The notes under the pieces were generated by a model. The model did no database searches and was not told the origin of the DNA. It saw nothing but the letters and a program-made list of their open reading frames with translations. Below, in pieces: positions 36,522-48,470 of a stretch of DNA of 64,000 nt (positions are counted from its first letter, which is position 1; each line of letters starts with the position of its first letter). Position numbers and translations under genes: made by a program. Source of the stretch: Adenophora triphylla var. japonica. Its lineage: Eukaryota > Streptophyta > Magnoliopsida > Asterales > Campanulaceae. The stretch lies in assembly GCA_022495995.1 (NCBI GenBank), contig JAFEMH010000757.1, forward strand, positions 496,001 through 560,000, given 5' to 3'.

Positions 36522-37966
36522 GGACGAATTTTGGGAATTTTTTTTGGAACGAATTTGACCTAGGTTGGGAGTATGGTACGACGCTGAAAGGGGGTTAAAA
36601 GGAGAGAGAGAATAACGGTTAGAGAGAGATAAGTGGAGAGTTAGAGAGAAAATAGGGAGATAAATGAAATAGTTATGGATAGGGAACAAAGTATTAACTT
36701 GATTTGATATGATTAAGACCTATCTAAACTAAATCCCTATAAACCCTCTCAATATCCACTTAATTTATAACTCTTAATAAACTCATCCACACATTTTAAA
36801 AACCCCAACAACCCAAATTAACACACGGCTGTTAAAAAATTTTTTTTTTTAACTATAACGAAAATAAAAATGAGTAAACAAAATATTTTTAACTAAATTC
36901 GAGAATTATGAGCACAAAATCAAAAGAAATATGGGTTAGTTACTCAACAATATTTACCAAAACAGTGTTTTAAAAGACCTCGCCTAAGGGCGCCTAGGCC
37001 CCGCCTAGGCACTAGGCCCCTCTCCAACGCCTAGTTCTAAGCCCCGCCTGGGTCCCGACAAATCCCGACTAGTCCTCGCCTAGGCGCTAGGCCCGACTCC
37101 GCCGCCTAGCATCCGCCTAGCGCTTTTTAGAATCTTGCCAAAAATAAAGGAAACTTGTTGAAGACGTTTTCAAAATCGTAAACTCTTTAATTAAAAAGGC
37201 TTTCAGATTTTGAAAAATTAATCAACAAAATTTTGAAAATAAGAAATAAAAAAAACTAATATAGCACACAATAATGTGTTAAGGCAATGATGGTAACACC
37301 TAGGATAACACAGGTAATATAAATCCCCTTGATAAATATTTTCATTTTCAAGCATTTCAGGCATAACAAGCTTAGCCATTTTCAAGCATTTCAGGCATAA
37401 CAAGCTGAGCAATTTTCATGTACTTTAGGCATAACCAGCCTATATTTTTTAAAGTCCATTGCTTGTTATAAAATATCAATACACTTCTTTAAATAAAGAA
37501 GCATCATAGTAACGAGCTCCGTGCCCCGTGTTTTATTTCAAGTGTAAAGATAAAGTGATTTATGCCTTTCAAGTAGGGTACACTGTAGTAGCGAACTCCA
37601 TGTCCCTAATACTAAGCATAAATCACCTCATACATTCTCATTGGCAAGAGTACATCATTGCAGCGAACACCGTGCCCCGAGCTCGAGAGAATAGTATGAG
37701 AATAATTGTCTTTGCCTTTTATTTATCACAAAGAAAGATTAGTGACTATGTCACTTTTAGCATACGAGGGGGAATGATATCAAACTTGTTAACCCAAGTA
37801 ATAACCTACCATAACAAAAAAAGTCAGCATGTGCCACAGTTAGAACTAAGCTAACCAGATTAAAAGAATATAAAAGCATTTTTTTAAAATAAACAGAAAA
37901 AATACACTAATATACAAGTGTTACCCTGAGTGATAACATAACCTGGGATAGCACTGACAAACAGAC
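36522..37966 (-). other. Spacer between pol and the extra gene, with local repeats
   Basis: No gene is seen. It includes a GC-rich block (36,975-37,125), a 38-bp duplication built on TTTCAAGCATTTCAGGCATA (37,342-37,420), and three diverged copies of a GCGAACTCCGTGCCCCG motif (about 37,510, 37,592, 37,659). Confidence 0.6.
36975..37125. repeat. GC-rich CGCCTAGGCG repeat block
   Basis: At least ten copies of GCCTAGG/CGCCTAG-type words in 150 bp, strongly GC-rich against AT-rich surroundings, flanked by TTTTAAAAG and CTTTTTAGAATCTTG. Similar GCCTAGGCG blocks are common in plant genomes. I infer a small inserted repeat; ends are not defined. Confidence 0.6.
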
Positions 37967-39300
37967 TCAGAGATTACAAATACCAAGAGATCTTTTCAAA
38001 CTAGAAAATCTCTCGTGGTCTAAGGCCTTGGTAAAGATGTCAGCCAGTTGATACTTAGTATCAATGTGATCAATGTTAATTAGGCCTTTATCTACCATAT
38101 CTCTAAGAAAATGATGATGTATATCTATGTGCTTAGTACGAGAATGCTGAACAGGGTTTTTTGAAATGTTGATAGCACTCAAGTTATCACAGTACATAGT
38201 CAAAGAATTACTCTCTAGGCCATAATCATCTAGCATATATTTTAGCCAAATAAGTTGTGAGCAACAACTACCAGCTGCAACATACTCAGATTCAGCCATG
38301 GAAAGAGAGACACAATTTTGTTTCCGACTATACCATGAAACTAAATTGTTACCCAAGTAAAAGCACCCCCATTAGTACTCTTCCTATCATCCATACCCCC
38401 GCCCAATCCGAGTCGCTAAAGCCTACCAAATTGGTGTTAGTATCCTTACTAAACCAAATCCCTAATTCACTTGTTCCCAAAATATATTTAATTATTTTTT
38501 TGACAGAATTAAGGTGGGAGACTTTAGGATTGGCTTGATAAAGTGCACAGACGCACACGCTAAACATGATATCAGGATGACTAGAAGTGAGATAGAGAAG
38601 GCTACCTATCATAGAACGATATAAAGTAGGATCAACATCCTCACTTACGTGGTCTCTACCAAATTTAAGAGAAGAACACATAGGGATTTTTGAACTCTTT
38701 GCCCCATCCAACCAAAACCGTTTCACTAGGCTTTTTGCATACTTGCTTTGTGAAATAAATATCCCTTCACTTGATTGTTTCACCTACAAGCCTAGGAAGA
38801 ATGTTAACTCACCAATCATGCTCATTTCAAATGTTGACGTCATAGCCTCTACAAAATCTTTTATACAAGTTTGAGAAGTAGAGTCATAGACTATGTCATC
38901 AACATAGATTTGAACAATGACTGTTTCTTTTCCATGCCTTAGAATGAATAAAGTCCTATATGCTTCACCTCTTGTAAAACCATATTCAAGTAAGAAAGAG
39001 GTTAAGCGACCATACCAAGCACGTGGAGCTTGTTTCAAGCCATATAAGGCTATATCAAGTCTATATACGTGGTTTGGTAGATGAGGATCTTCAAATCCTT
39101 TTGGTTGTTCAACATAAATTTCTTCTTTTAAATAACCATTTAAAAAGGCAGCTTTAACATCCATTTGAAACAAGGTAAATTTTAATAACTAGCTATTGCC
39201 AAGAGGAGTCTTATGGATTCTATTCTAGCAATGGGAGCAAAGGTCTCATCAAAGTCAACACCTTCAATTTGGGTGTTACCTTGAGCTACGAGACGAGCTT
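37967..39300 (-). pseudogene. pol: SIRE-like copia RT and RNase H
   Basis: In the minus sense RT runs from about 39,300 (GTKWIFKNKSDE-type start in a frame with stops) through [24 protein letters not shown] and the intact YVDD (QIYVDDIV, about 38,920), then SKYAKSLVKRF and [18 protein letters not shown] frame change near 38,350 leads to RNase [44 protein letters not shown] and QLADIFTKAL, with the stop at 37,967. It copies RNA to DNA in the particle. Breaks near 39,175 and 38,783 make this copy non-functional. Confidence 0.88.
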
Positions 39301-41188
39301 TGTTCCTAACAATATTTCCTTGCTCGTCTGATTTATTTTTGAAAATCCATTTTGTACCAATTACATTAGTGTTAATGGGACGTGGTACTAAACACCAAAC
39401 TTCGTTACGAGCAAATTGTTCAAGTTCCTCTTGTATGGCATGTATCCAAAAATTATCTTTTAAATCTTATGAAATATTTTTAGTTTCTAAAGAGGAAAAA
39501 AACATAAATATTTTACATTATGGTATGTGGTGGACATGCACACATATCTCACCATTTCACGGTTATTAAAGGGCTCATTGTTCCTTTTTCGTACCCCTTC
39601 ATTTGCTTCTCCAATAATCTGAGAAGAAGGATGATCTCTTATGATCCTAGCTGGTGGATCCCTTCTTAAATCTTCATGAACATGAGCATCATCATCGGGC
39701 ATCGTCATTTTCGATTCTTTGGATTGGTCTCAGGTGATACCGGAGATGCTATCCCTTCAGTGGAAACACACTGGTCAGCACCCATGGTATCACTTTCTTT
39801 ACTTTGTTCCTCCAGCTCTTCCAGCAATATCAATGGAGATTCCTGCACTCCATCACCTATAGCACTTGCTAAGTCATCAAAAACAACGTTAACTGATTCT
39901 TGAATGGTTCTTAACCTAAGGTTATAAACCCTATATGCTCGACTATCCTGAGCATACCCAAGAAATATAGCCTTATCACTTTTAGAGTCAAATTTGGCTA
40001 AGTAATCCCGATCATTTAGAACAAAACACACACACCCAAACGTATAAAAATAATGAAATTTTGGTATCCTACCATTCAAAATTTCATAAGGTGTCATTTT
40101 AGTACCGGGTCGTAGAAAAACCCTATTGGCCGTGTGACAAGCCGTGTTTAAGGCCTCAGCCCAAAATCTTTTTGAAATTCTTTTTGAAAATAACATCACA
40201 CGTTCCATTTCAAGTAAGGTCCTATTTTTCCTTTCGCCACCCCATTTTGTTGAGGTGTTTTAGGAGCAGAAAACTCATGTTTAATTCCTTTTAATTCCCA
40301 AAAAGTTAAAAACAATGAATTATCAAACTCCGTTTCATGATCATACCTTATTCGCATGATAAGAGCACAAAACATGTTTTTGATTTTAGCATGTAAGATC
40401 TTAAACTTTTCAAAAGTTTCTGATTTTTCTTTCAAAAAATACACCCAAGTAAATCTATAAAAATCATCAACTATGACAAAAGTATATCTCTTACCTCCTA
40501 AACTTTCTACCTCAACTGGACGCATTAAACTCATATACATAAGTTGGAAACAGTGAGTTGTCTCAGAATACTCCTCATGGTGTTGGGTAGTACTATGGGC
40601 AACACGTGTCTGTTTACCTTTGAGACGATCTTCACGTATGATTTTCTTACTTATGTCCAGACTAGGTATACCACTTATAGCTTTAGCCTTAATGAGTTTC
40701 ACAATGTTTCGGAAATGGACATGACCCAACTTTTGATGCCACAAGGTAGCATCATCAACTCTCACAGAATGACACACTTGTTTATTCTCAACAAGATAAC
40801 AGTTATTACATGACCTAGTACCAGTCATAACACAGTTATTAGTACAATCAAAAACTTCACAAGTGTTTTTATTGAATTTCACTTCAATATTGTCATCACA
40901 AAGTTGGCTAATACTAATTAAATTAGTTACAAGTCCATCAACATGCAAAACATTTTTCAAAGCAGGAAATTCAGGTATATTTAAAATGCATTTTCCTACT
41001 ATATTACTCTTGCCACCACCACCATATGTTACACTACCACCTTGAATAGGTTCATATTCCTTTAAAAATATTTTTGTTCCCGTCATGTGACGTGAACAAC
41101 CACTATCAAAATACCATGAACCTTCAACATTAGTTTTTAAGGCAGTGTACACAACATCACATATCAGGTTAGACTTAGGTTTCCACAC
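39301..41188 (-). pseudogene. pol: SIRE-like copia protease and integrase
   Basis: Protease: SWYFDSGCSRHMTG near 41,100. Integrase zinc region HQKLGHVHFRNIV near 40,720, where the usual CxxC half is damaged (no clear C-x2-C after SGIPSL). Core: FVIVDDFYRFTW, RYDHETEFDN (normally SDHG/NGTEF, so altered) and KTPQQNGVAKG (E of VERK lost to K-G context). C-terminal part at 40,208-39,705: TPYEILNGRIPKFHYF, FGCVCFVLNDRDYLAKFD and SDKAIFLGY. A frameshift lies near 40,200. The linker to RT (about 39,705-39,300) has several stops. Confidence 0.85.
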
Positions 41189-41235
41189 TTTCCTACTTTG
41201 ATAATTTCTCTTAGAAGCGCATTGATATCGACGTG

Positions 41236-43028
41236 CTAGAGCAACACTTCAGGTAGCCTGAGGAAGGGCTGACATTTCTTTAAATGCGTTTTGCAGTCAT
41301 TTTTCAAATGTCCAGTTGAGTAACAATAGTTACATACTTTAATTTTGTCAGAAGACTTATCAGAAGACAATAGTTCAACATTACCTCTTTCTTTAACAAA
41401 CACTATTTTATCTTCCTTATTAGCCAAAGTAGATGTAATAGCATTTAAAGACTCTTGAAAACCCATACCTGCCTTGAGTGGTTTGCTCAACCCAAGGATT
41501 GCATCCAACTTGGAAGAACTCGTGTTGAGTTTCTTAAATGTGGCATCGGCTAGAGTAAGCTTGGCATTGACTTTATCCAGCTCCACATCTTTCTTTGTGA
41601 ATTGAACTTCCCATCTAGTCAAGCCATCAGTCAGATCTTGAACCTCTTTGGATAGAGATACCACCTTCTTGTTCTCTTTCTTCCATTCGTCAACCAATTC
41701 TTTGTAAAGGTTCTTAAGACCGCAAATGAGTTCATCCTTGCTGAATTCCTTACTTTGTTCATCCTCTTGTGAACAACATGCATCCATGTTAACAGAACTC
41801 ACAAAACAAATAACATTTATCAAATTAAAATATGTATACCTGCTGGATGATATCTCAGGTGCTATCCCAATTTGGATATCACATGAGGTATCACTAACAG
41901 AGTCCGAGTCACAATTTGTGACCACCATTGCTGTTTGATCTGAATATTCAGATTGATTGGTCTTCTCATCTTCATTGTGACTGAGGGATACCCATAGGTT
42001 CTTAACCATCTTCCTTAGAGTGTTAGCACACTCATTTGAGTAATGACCCCACCCAGAGCATGCGTGACATTGGATTGATTCAAGGTATTTCGGATCAGAT
42101 CTTGATAGATCTGATGATGCTCTCCTTATGGGACCACCTTTCTGAGTAGATGGAAATGTCCTCTTTGGCATTGAATTGTACACCTTGGTTTGTTGCTCTT
42201 TAGCCTTAACCTGCACATTTTCTTTGTTAAACTTTCGTAACATAGAATTATATTTCCTAGCAAGCAAGGCAACACTAGCATCTTCACCTAATTCCTCAAA
42301 AATTTCGTCATCCTCATCAGTTGGTAAACTAGAGGATTGAACTTTCAAAGCAACACTCTTGCCTTTAGAAGCTTCACTTTGCTCAGCAAGGTTTGACTCA
42401 AAATTTTTTAAAATGCTCATTAAGTAATTGATGTCCATATTAGAATGGTTGTGTGCCTCTTCTATAGATGAACCTTCACATTAAAACGCTCAGGGAGAGT
42501 TCTAATAGCCTTTGAAACCAATTGTTTATTTGTAAAAGGTTCACCTAAAAGTTGACACTCATTAGCAATGTCAAACAATTCTTCAAAATAAGAGGAAATG
42601 GTATCATTTTCTCCAATTCTCAACCTTTCAAATTTGCTAGTAAGACCTCTAAGTTTGTTTTCACGCACACTAGAATCACCTTCACAAAACCGTTGTAAAA
42701 TATCCCAAGATTCTTTAGCTGTGGAACTATTTTGAACAAGTTTAAAAATGTGCATGTCAACCCACTCAAAAATAGCATTAAGAGCTTTCTCATTTTAGTT
42801 AGCTAGGGTGATCTCTTCATTAGTCCACTCAGTGTCAGGTTTAACCTGAATGTCACCATCCTCATATGGAGGTAAAAGTGGAAGAGAGTACCCATTAACT
42901 GTAGATTGCCAAGCTCGAAGATCAATTGATTTGATATGCGAGCGAAGACGGATCTTCCAATATGCATAATTCGAACCATCTAAAATAGGAAGATGTTTTT
43001 GGTTTGGATTTGCAAGATCATAAGCCAT
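41236..43028 (-). pseudogene. gag: SIRE-like copia gag
   Basis: Start ATG at 43,028 (MAYDLANPNQKHLPIL), just inside the PBS. N-terminal GSNYAYWKIRLRSHIKS is typical of SIRE gag. Stops at about 42,796 and 42,462 split it. Later pieces hold SWDILQRFCEGDSSVRENK and FERLRIGENDTISSY. Two CCHC knuckles: CHACSGWGHYSNEC (about 42,025-42,066) and CNYCYSTGHLKNDC (about 41,300-41,341), with a helical heptad region between (about 41,500-41,730). It binds RNA and builds the particle. Confidence 0.88.
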
Positions 43029-43066
43029 GACACCTAGACCAAGCACATAGTATCGTCAAGTGACCT

Positions 43067-43078
43067 GCTCTGATACCA
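43067..43078 (-). other. PBS of the minus-strand SIRE-like element
   Basis: GCTCTGATACCA on the plus strand is TGGTATCAGAGC in the element sense, complementary to initiator tRNA-Met, two bases from the LTR. Confidence 0.93.
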
Positions 43079-43080
43079 AT

Positions 43081-44066
43081 TGAAATTGTCACGGCCAGAA
43101 TCACAAGTGATATCCAAGGTGATAACAGCACCAACGATAGCACTTGCGATAGCACACACACACTTCGAAAATAAAAGCAATTTTGTAAAAGAGATTGCAG
43201 CGGAATAATAACACCGAAATTGTTTTTCTCAAGTTATATAAATAATATAACTTTTGGATGCCTCTTAGGCAAGACTTTATAATCACTATGAACAATGAAT
43301 TTACGAAGCCGAAATGTTTCCTATGGCTATAACAATATGAGCTCTATGGAACAAGAGATAAAGAACGAAATCCAATTCTAGCCTTCACACAACTTGATAC
43401 CAAGGTAATTAAGTGCGTAATTACAAGGGAGGATGAAAAGAACCAAACAAAGAACTCTATCTCTTATGCTTCGAAGGTGTGTATGAAATTGATAAATATT
43501 GGCATATCTTCAAATGAATCATTCCAAGCATATTTATAGTATTCAATTACTTGAAGGCTACTCAAATAAACAGTCTTGGGGCTTTATAGGACTTTGAGGG
43601 AGAGTGGGGAGAGTGTTGAGTTTGTTCCTCACTTCATGCGCCCACTTCCTCAATTGTAGCAACCTGTTGTTTGATCTCCAAGTTCATGCTTCAACGCCTT
43701 GTACTCCCAAGCTTTCTCCATGTTGTACTCTCTTTGAATCTGCAACAACTCTTTTGAATAAGTCTTCCCACGTTTTTAATGTTGCTAACACAAAGAAAGT
43801 CTTGGAACGGTTTATGCATAAAATGTTATTTATGCATAAATCTTTCTTTTTCAAATTCCACCATGTTTCTAGCTCATTCTCCAATCATATTGCAACCTGA
43901 AATATGGACATACACCATAGACTATACATATTATATTAGCACATTAGTACATAAATTAATAATCAAGAAATGTACAACTATGTAAATTTCAGCACAGGAA
44001 ATCATCCGCGATATCATCTGGAATCTGGGAAATCATCTACGATATCATCTGCAATTTACACTAACA
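43081..44066 (-). mobile_element. 5' LTR of the minus-strand SIRE-like element
   Basis: 986 bp pair of 33,221-34,221. TATA box (minus) at 43,531-43,538. Small frames inside are shared by both LTRs and are not genes. Confidence 0.93.
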
Positions 44067-44071
44067 AAGTT

Positions 44072-44717
44072 TGATGTACTTAACAAACTGTACTCGACCG
44101 AACATAGCATACTCAGTCAGTAAACTGAGTAGATTCACGAGTAATCCAAATACTGATCATTGGAAAGCAATAACAAGAGTGCTTAGGTATTTAATACATA
44201 CCATAAGACATGGATTACATTATACGAGATATCCAGCTATATTGGAAGGATACAGTGATGCAAATTGGATATCAGACACAAAAGACTCAAAATCCACAAG
44301 TGGGTATGCATTTACTATTGGTGGTGGAGCTGTGTCTTGAAAATCCTCTAAACAAACGTGTATAGCTCGTTCCACAATGGAATCAGAGTTTATCGCCTTA
44401 GATAAGGCTGGAGAAGAAGCCGAATAACTCAGAAATTTTCTAGAGGATATTCCATGCTGGAATAAGCCAGTGCCTCCTGTCATGGTACATTGTGACAACA
44501 TGTCAGCTATTGGAAGAGCTAAAATCTGTATGTACAACGGAATGTCGCGATACATACGGAGGAGGCATAATACAGTAAGACAATTGATCTCTAATGGAAT
44601 AATTTTCGTTGATTATGTAAAGTCAAAAGAAAATATAGCAAATCCGTTTACGAAATGAATAAACAGAGATCAAATGTACAATGCAGTAAGGGGAATGGGG
44701 TTAAAACCCACACAATA
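44072..44717 (+). pseudogene. pol: Host copia RT end and RNase H
   Basis: Continues the host frame broken at 33,220: [20 protein letters not shown], then RNase H with [10 protein letters not shown] (catalytic Asp), a stop at 44,338-44,340, STMESEFIALDKAGEEAE with a TAA at about 44,425, HCDNMSAIGRA, and IRRRHNTVRQL in the usual RRRH position. It ends KENIANPFTK, a stop, and a tail MGLKPTQ at about 44,717. Integrity is lost through at least three stops. Confidence 0.9.
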
Positions 44718-45271
44718 AAAGAAGTCTATAGCGGTAACTCAACCATGATGAGTGGAGATCCCACAAACTTGGTTCAATGAGACAACTAAGTTATGGATAT
44801 TCTAGTAGCGCACTTGGAACTTCTTAAAACCCATTCTCAAAGCTGCCCAAGTGCAAGAAACCCTGCTAATGTGTGAAGAGGGTAAGCTTTAAAGCTTTTA
44901 ATGATTCTTATACCTTAAAAAAGGTGGAGTATTGCAGGTTACTCCTTATAGGAGATCACCTATATAAGTGAAGAAGTTTAGCCGCTTCTAATTGAAAACA
45001 CTTATGAATCCAAGATATGGTCCAGGGCCGAATTGGACACAACGTAAGAACGAAAGATATCAGAATTGTTATCGTGTAAATGTTATTGTCTTGGTTTACA
45101 CAAAACGCTGATCAGTTCAAGACATCACATTCACTGAGCAGCAAGTAAATCCGATAGCATCTTACTAGGGATGGTTCAAAGCCAAAAGCTACCTACCCCG
45201 ATGCGGTAACAGTTCGTCAGGATTTTCTTAAAAGTCTGCATACTTGCATTAATTTCATTCATGTGGGGGAT
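44718..45271 (+). other. 3' untranslated region and PPT of the host copia
   Basis: No gene is seen. The purine run GTGGGGGAT (45,263-45,271) directly before TGTTGGAAAT is the PPT. Confidence 0.8.
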
Positions 45272-46428
45272 TGTTGGAAATTTGTAGTATTATTGGTGTT
45301 TGACCAATATTTGACCAAGTTCCTAGAAATTTCTATTTTGTAAAAATAGAAATAAGTTGCAAATAATTAATCTACATTTAGTGTAGATTAAAATGATATA
45401 TTTATTTTCTCAAAACCAATTTCGGGTGAATGAGAAATTAATCATTAAAGTAAGCAACTTAATGTTGTTAATTGAAGAGAAGTTGAAATGGAAAAGTCAT
45501 ATCCCACATTACTAGGAAAAGGAAAGTAACTCCACTTTATTAATGTGAGCATCCAAAGAGATAGTAATCAATTACTCTCCTAGCCCATTGGGCTAGCCTT
45601 GGCTAGCCCAAGTTCAACTAGCCATATAGATGGTGCGAAACACCATCCGCACTTGCACCCGCAGATAGCAAAGGCCGCATTGGGCGCTTTAGAGGCTCAC
45701 TTTGCACTTCGCATCGGTCGCTGGGAGCTGAGGAGCCTTAAACTTTTGACGAAATTCGGATCGGTGCGGTTCAGGTGAGGTTGGCTCGGCTGGGCTAATG
45801 GGATTGGACTGGGACTTGGATTCAGTGTAGTGGGCTTGATGAAATTAGGACCAGCCCAGTTCAGTGGGCTTTGAAAATTAGATAATAGCCGGATGGGGAG
45901 GTGACCCGCACCTCTTCCAACAGTCGGGTCGATTGTAGAGGTGTAACCACTGGTGGGTTAGACCCGCGGGTTAGACCCATCAGATCTTAGCCATCAATCC
46001 GAATCTGATCCAAGGGTTAGAATTCCACCAGGTGCAATTAGTGTCTATTCCCAATAGACACCCCATCTCTTCAATAACTATAAATAGCCCCCTCCTCCTC
46101 ATTTCATTTTCATTCAAAATCATTCAAGCATTCTATTCTGTAAAGCATCCTAGCATTCAGAAGTCTTGCTTTCGAGTCCAAGAAAATCCCGAGTATTCAG
46201 TAGTTCGCCCGATAATTTCAGAGTTGTTGTGCTGCAATCTGAAATTTTCGAAAGTCGTATCTTGGGGACAATTGCCGAAGACCGTGAGCACTCGTATACG
46301 GGGCAATATTGTCTTACGGAAAAAGAGTCAAACTCTTGACTCGACTTATTTTATTTTAGAAAAATAATTTTTTCCGTCCCGTTTTCTTTTTCAAAGCTAT
46401 TTTTTAAATACACCCATTTTTTCCAACA
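45272..46428 (+). mobile_element. 3' LTR of the host copia
   Basis: 1157 bp partner of 22,260-23,412, ending TTCCAACA and followed by TSD AGAGT (46,429-46,433). GATGGTGCGAAACACCATC (about 45,629-45,647) is a perfect hairpin. TATA box at 46,079-46,086. Confidence 0.93.
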
Positions 46429-46471
46429 AGAGTCCCTACGCCAAATGTAAATATTAGGTCCTTAGTATATA

Positions 46472-46719
46472 CTCCCTCCGTCCCAAAATGATTGTCCCAC
46501 TTTTTTTGCTTTTATTAAAAAGGAGCTTTGAACAATAATTTTAGGTTTATATAATTATACAAATGAAAATCTAAAACTCATTATTGATTCACCATCAATA
46601 ATACTATCAATTGCAAGTTTTAGATCATTTGTATAATTAAATCAATCTAAAATTATTGTTCAAAATTTCTTCGTAATAAATGCAAAAAAAATGGGACAAT
46701 CATTTTGAGACGGAGGGAG
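46472..46719. mobile_element. Stowaway MITE
   Basis: 248 bp between TA dinucleotides (46,470-46,471 and 46,720-46,721). Ends CTCCCTCCGTCCCAAAATGA and its inverted copy (one mismatch near base 12) are the classic Stowaway terminus. Much of the interior is self-complementary: TTTGAACAATAATTTTAG near 46,526 faces its inverted copy near 46,647. It is non-coding. Confidence 0.95.
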
Positions 46720-46721
46720 TA

Positions 46722-47820
46722 CATAAATAAACTAGCCAATATATAAACAAGTTCGTTGTGTGGTGTATGTATACGTACTTCCGACGTCAACCGCTCAAGC
46801 GCCCCAATCAGAATTTCAAATAAGGCTTAAAATTTCTTTGTTATCAAGTGGTCAAAATTCAAGCAAATTAATCATCAAAATCAAAATAAGATTATATTTT
46901 CAGATCAAGTAGAATATAAATAATAAAAAATAATAATGAAAATAACTTCTCCCAAAAATTTATTTAGATAATTGATTCATGAGCATGACATCTTTTTAGA
47001 CATTCCCTTACTCGTGTCATATTGTACATCCTACTATTTTAAAGATATCTTTCTCTATTTTATAACACTAGTCAATATGCTTGTGACATAATTAAATGGC
47101 ATAACTTTGATAAAATATAGTTTATTTATTTTTTTAAAAGTGATGTTGAAGTCCCATGTAACAAATAGGTTAAAAAAAAACTGGAAATCGGGAATGAAGA
47201 CTGGAGGCTTGGATTTGTGAAAAATCATTTGCATAACACACTAGCTATTTTTCGAGCAAAATCTTGAAACAACCAACATGAACCATCAACGCCAATGAAT
47301 TTCTAATCCAAAATCTTGAAACAACCAACATGAACCATCAATGCCAATGAATTTCTAAGACGACTGATGGAAGAATTTTTCCCACTTGTAATAAAATATA
47401 GCAAGCGCACTAGTTACTAATGTAGTAATATGCAATAATAAGACTCAAATCCACATAAACTTAGTAAAAACAAGTTGGTTTATAAAACTGAAAAGTAATA
47501 AAAAGGAGTTTTTGTTATGGTTGATTCCTATTCTACTAATTGCAAAAATTAAGATTTTAACTACGAAAGCTATCAAAAATAAAGAAGTAATTCAAATTAA
47601 GAGAGAAATTCACGAATTAGGTTCACAAATACATTCACTCTATGCTATGTCATGCCAATAATTAAAGGGTCAATCTCATTCACGGATCCGTTCACTTATT
47701 TAAGGATTGAAACGGTTTGGTATGCGATTTGCAATCTTATTATTCCTCTTTTATTAAACTTTCAGTGAAGTCCGTAAAATATGCAAGGAATTCATTAAGC
47801 ACTCAAGAACAGTTGAATCT
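46722..47820. other. Gene-free flank, with a 52-bp duplication
   Basis: No gene is seen. A 52-bp unit beginning CAAAATCTTGAAACAACCAA is duplicated at 47,257-47,308 and 47,309-47,358. From about 47,390 the sequence, together with 57,589-58,060, seems to be one older LTR-like relic split by the Tat-like element. Confidence 0.5.
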
Positions 47821-48403
47821 TGTTATGGGTATTTTCAGCATTGTGACATCCTCGGTTGTTCCTGCATATCAAGATGATATCCCACTGTAAGTATTGCATA
47901 ATATTTATTTATCTTATTTAATATTATTCATTAATATTTTACAGTAAAATATAAGGAGTTAAAGACGGGATATGGTCAAGCACGTTAGAGTCTCTTCAAC
48001 GTTGAGGAGGACTAAGTCTTATGGACGTTGAGAAGATAAGGGAGTATGCCGAGATTTTAGGGAATGGTTATTATCTTTATTATCTTTTTGTTATTTAAGG
48101 GGACATGGAGATTAAATGCACACACGGTCACTCTACATACACACTGCTTGTAAACACCTCCATTGTCTTCCAACTTGTAACTACAATTTTCATAGTGAAA
48201 CGTTTAAGGTTGGAGACCTAACTCCCGGGGTTTTTTCCGAAGAGGTTGTCATCTCTAAGGTTTTCCTCATTAACAAAATCCTTGTGTCCTTTATTTTCAT
48301 GTATTTGTTCCATTTGATCGAATTCCAAAGTCCTCTCCTTATTGTTTAAATCCATACACTCTCTAAGTTAATATTCGACATTATTGTTTTTTCTGCCAAA
48401 ACA
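47821..48403 (+). mobile_element. 5' LTR of Tat-like element A
   Basis: 583 bp. A TATTTAAGGGG stretch at about 48,092 is the likeliest TATA box. The frame at 48,116-48,349 also occurs in the 3' LTR (57,293-57,529) and is an LTR artefact. Confidence 0.93.
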
Positions 48404-48406
48404 ATT

Positions 48407-48423
48407 TGGCGCCCACCGAGGGG
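48407..48423 (+). other. PBS of Tat-like element A
   Basis: TGGCGCCCACCGAGGGG, three bases after the LTR, the TGGCGCC-type primer site common in plant Tat/Athila-group gypsy elements. Confidence 0.88.
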
Positions 48424-48470
48424 CCACTTGGTCTATTGATTATTTGGATCATTTCCTAAAAAGATTCATC

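Larger units (their letters stand above)
33221..44066 (-). mobile_element. Full-length SIRE-like Ty1-copia, minus strand, nested in host RT
   Basis: LTRs 43,081-44,066 (5' LTR in its own sense, 986 bp) and 33,221-34,221 (3' LTR, 1001 bp). TSD ATGTT (33,216-33,220) and AAGTT (44,067-44,071), one mismatch. PBS TGGTATCAGAGC reversed at 43,067-43,078; PPT reversed as CTCCCCCTTAG (about 34,224-34,234). Order in its own sense: gag, protease, integrase, RT, RNase H, extra gene. Length is 10.8 kb. Frameshifts and stops are scattered, but YVDD is kept. The host reading frame rejoins exactly outside it. Confidence 0.95.

Noticed and set aside
48116..48349. 77-codon frame, with a near-identical 78-codon frame at 57,293-57,529
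   Set aside because: The duplication is simply the two LTRs of element A; the frame overlaps promoter and leader sequence.
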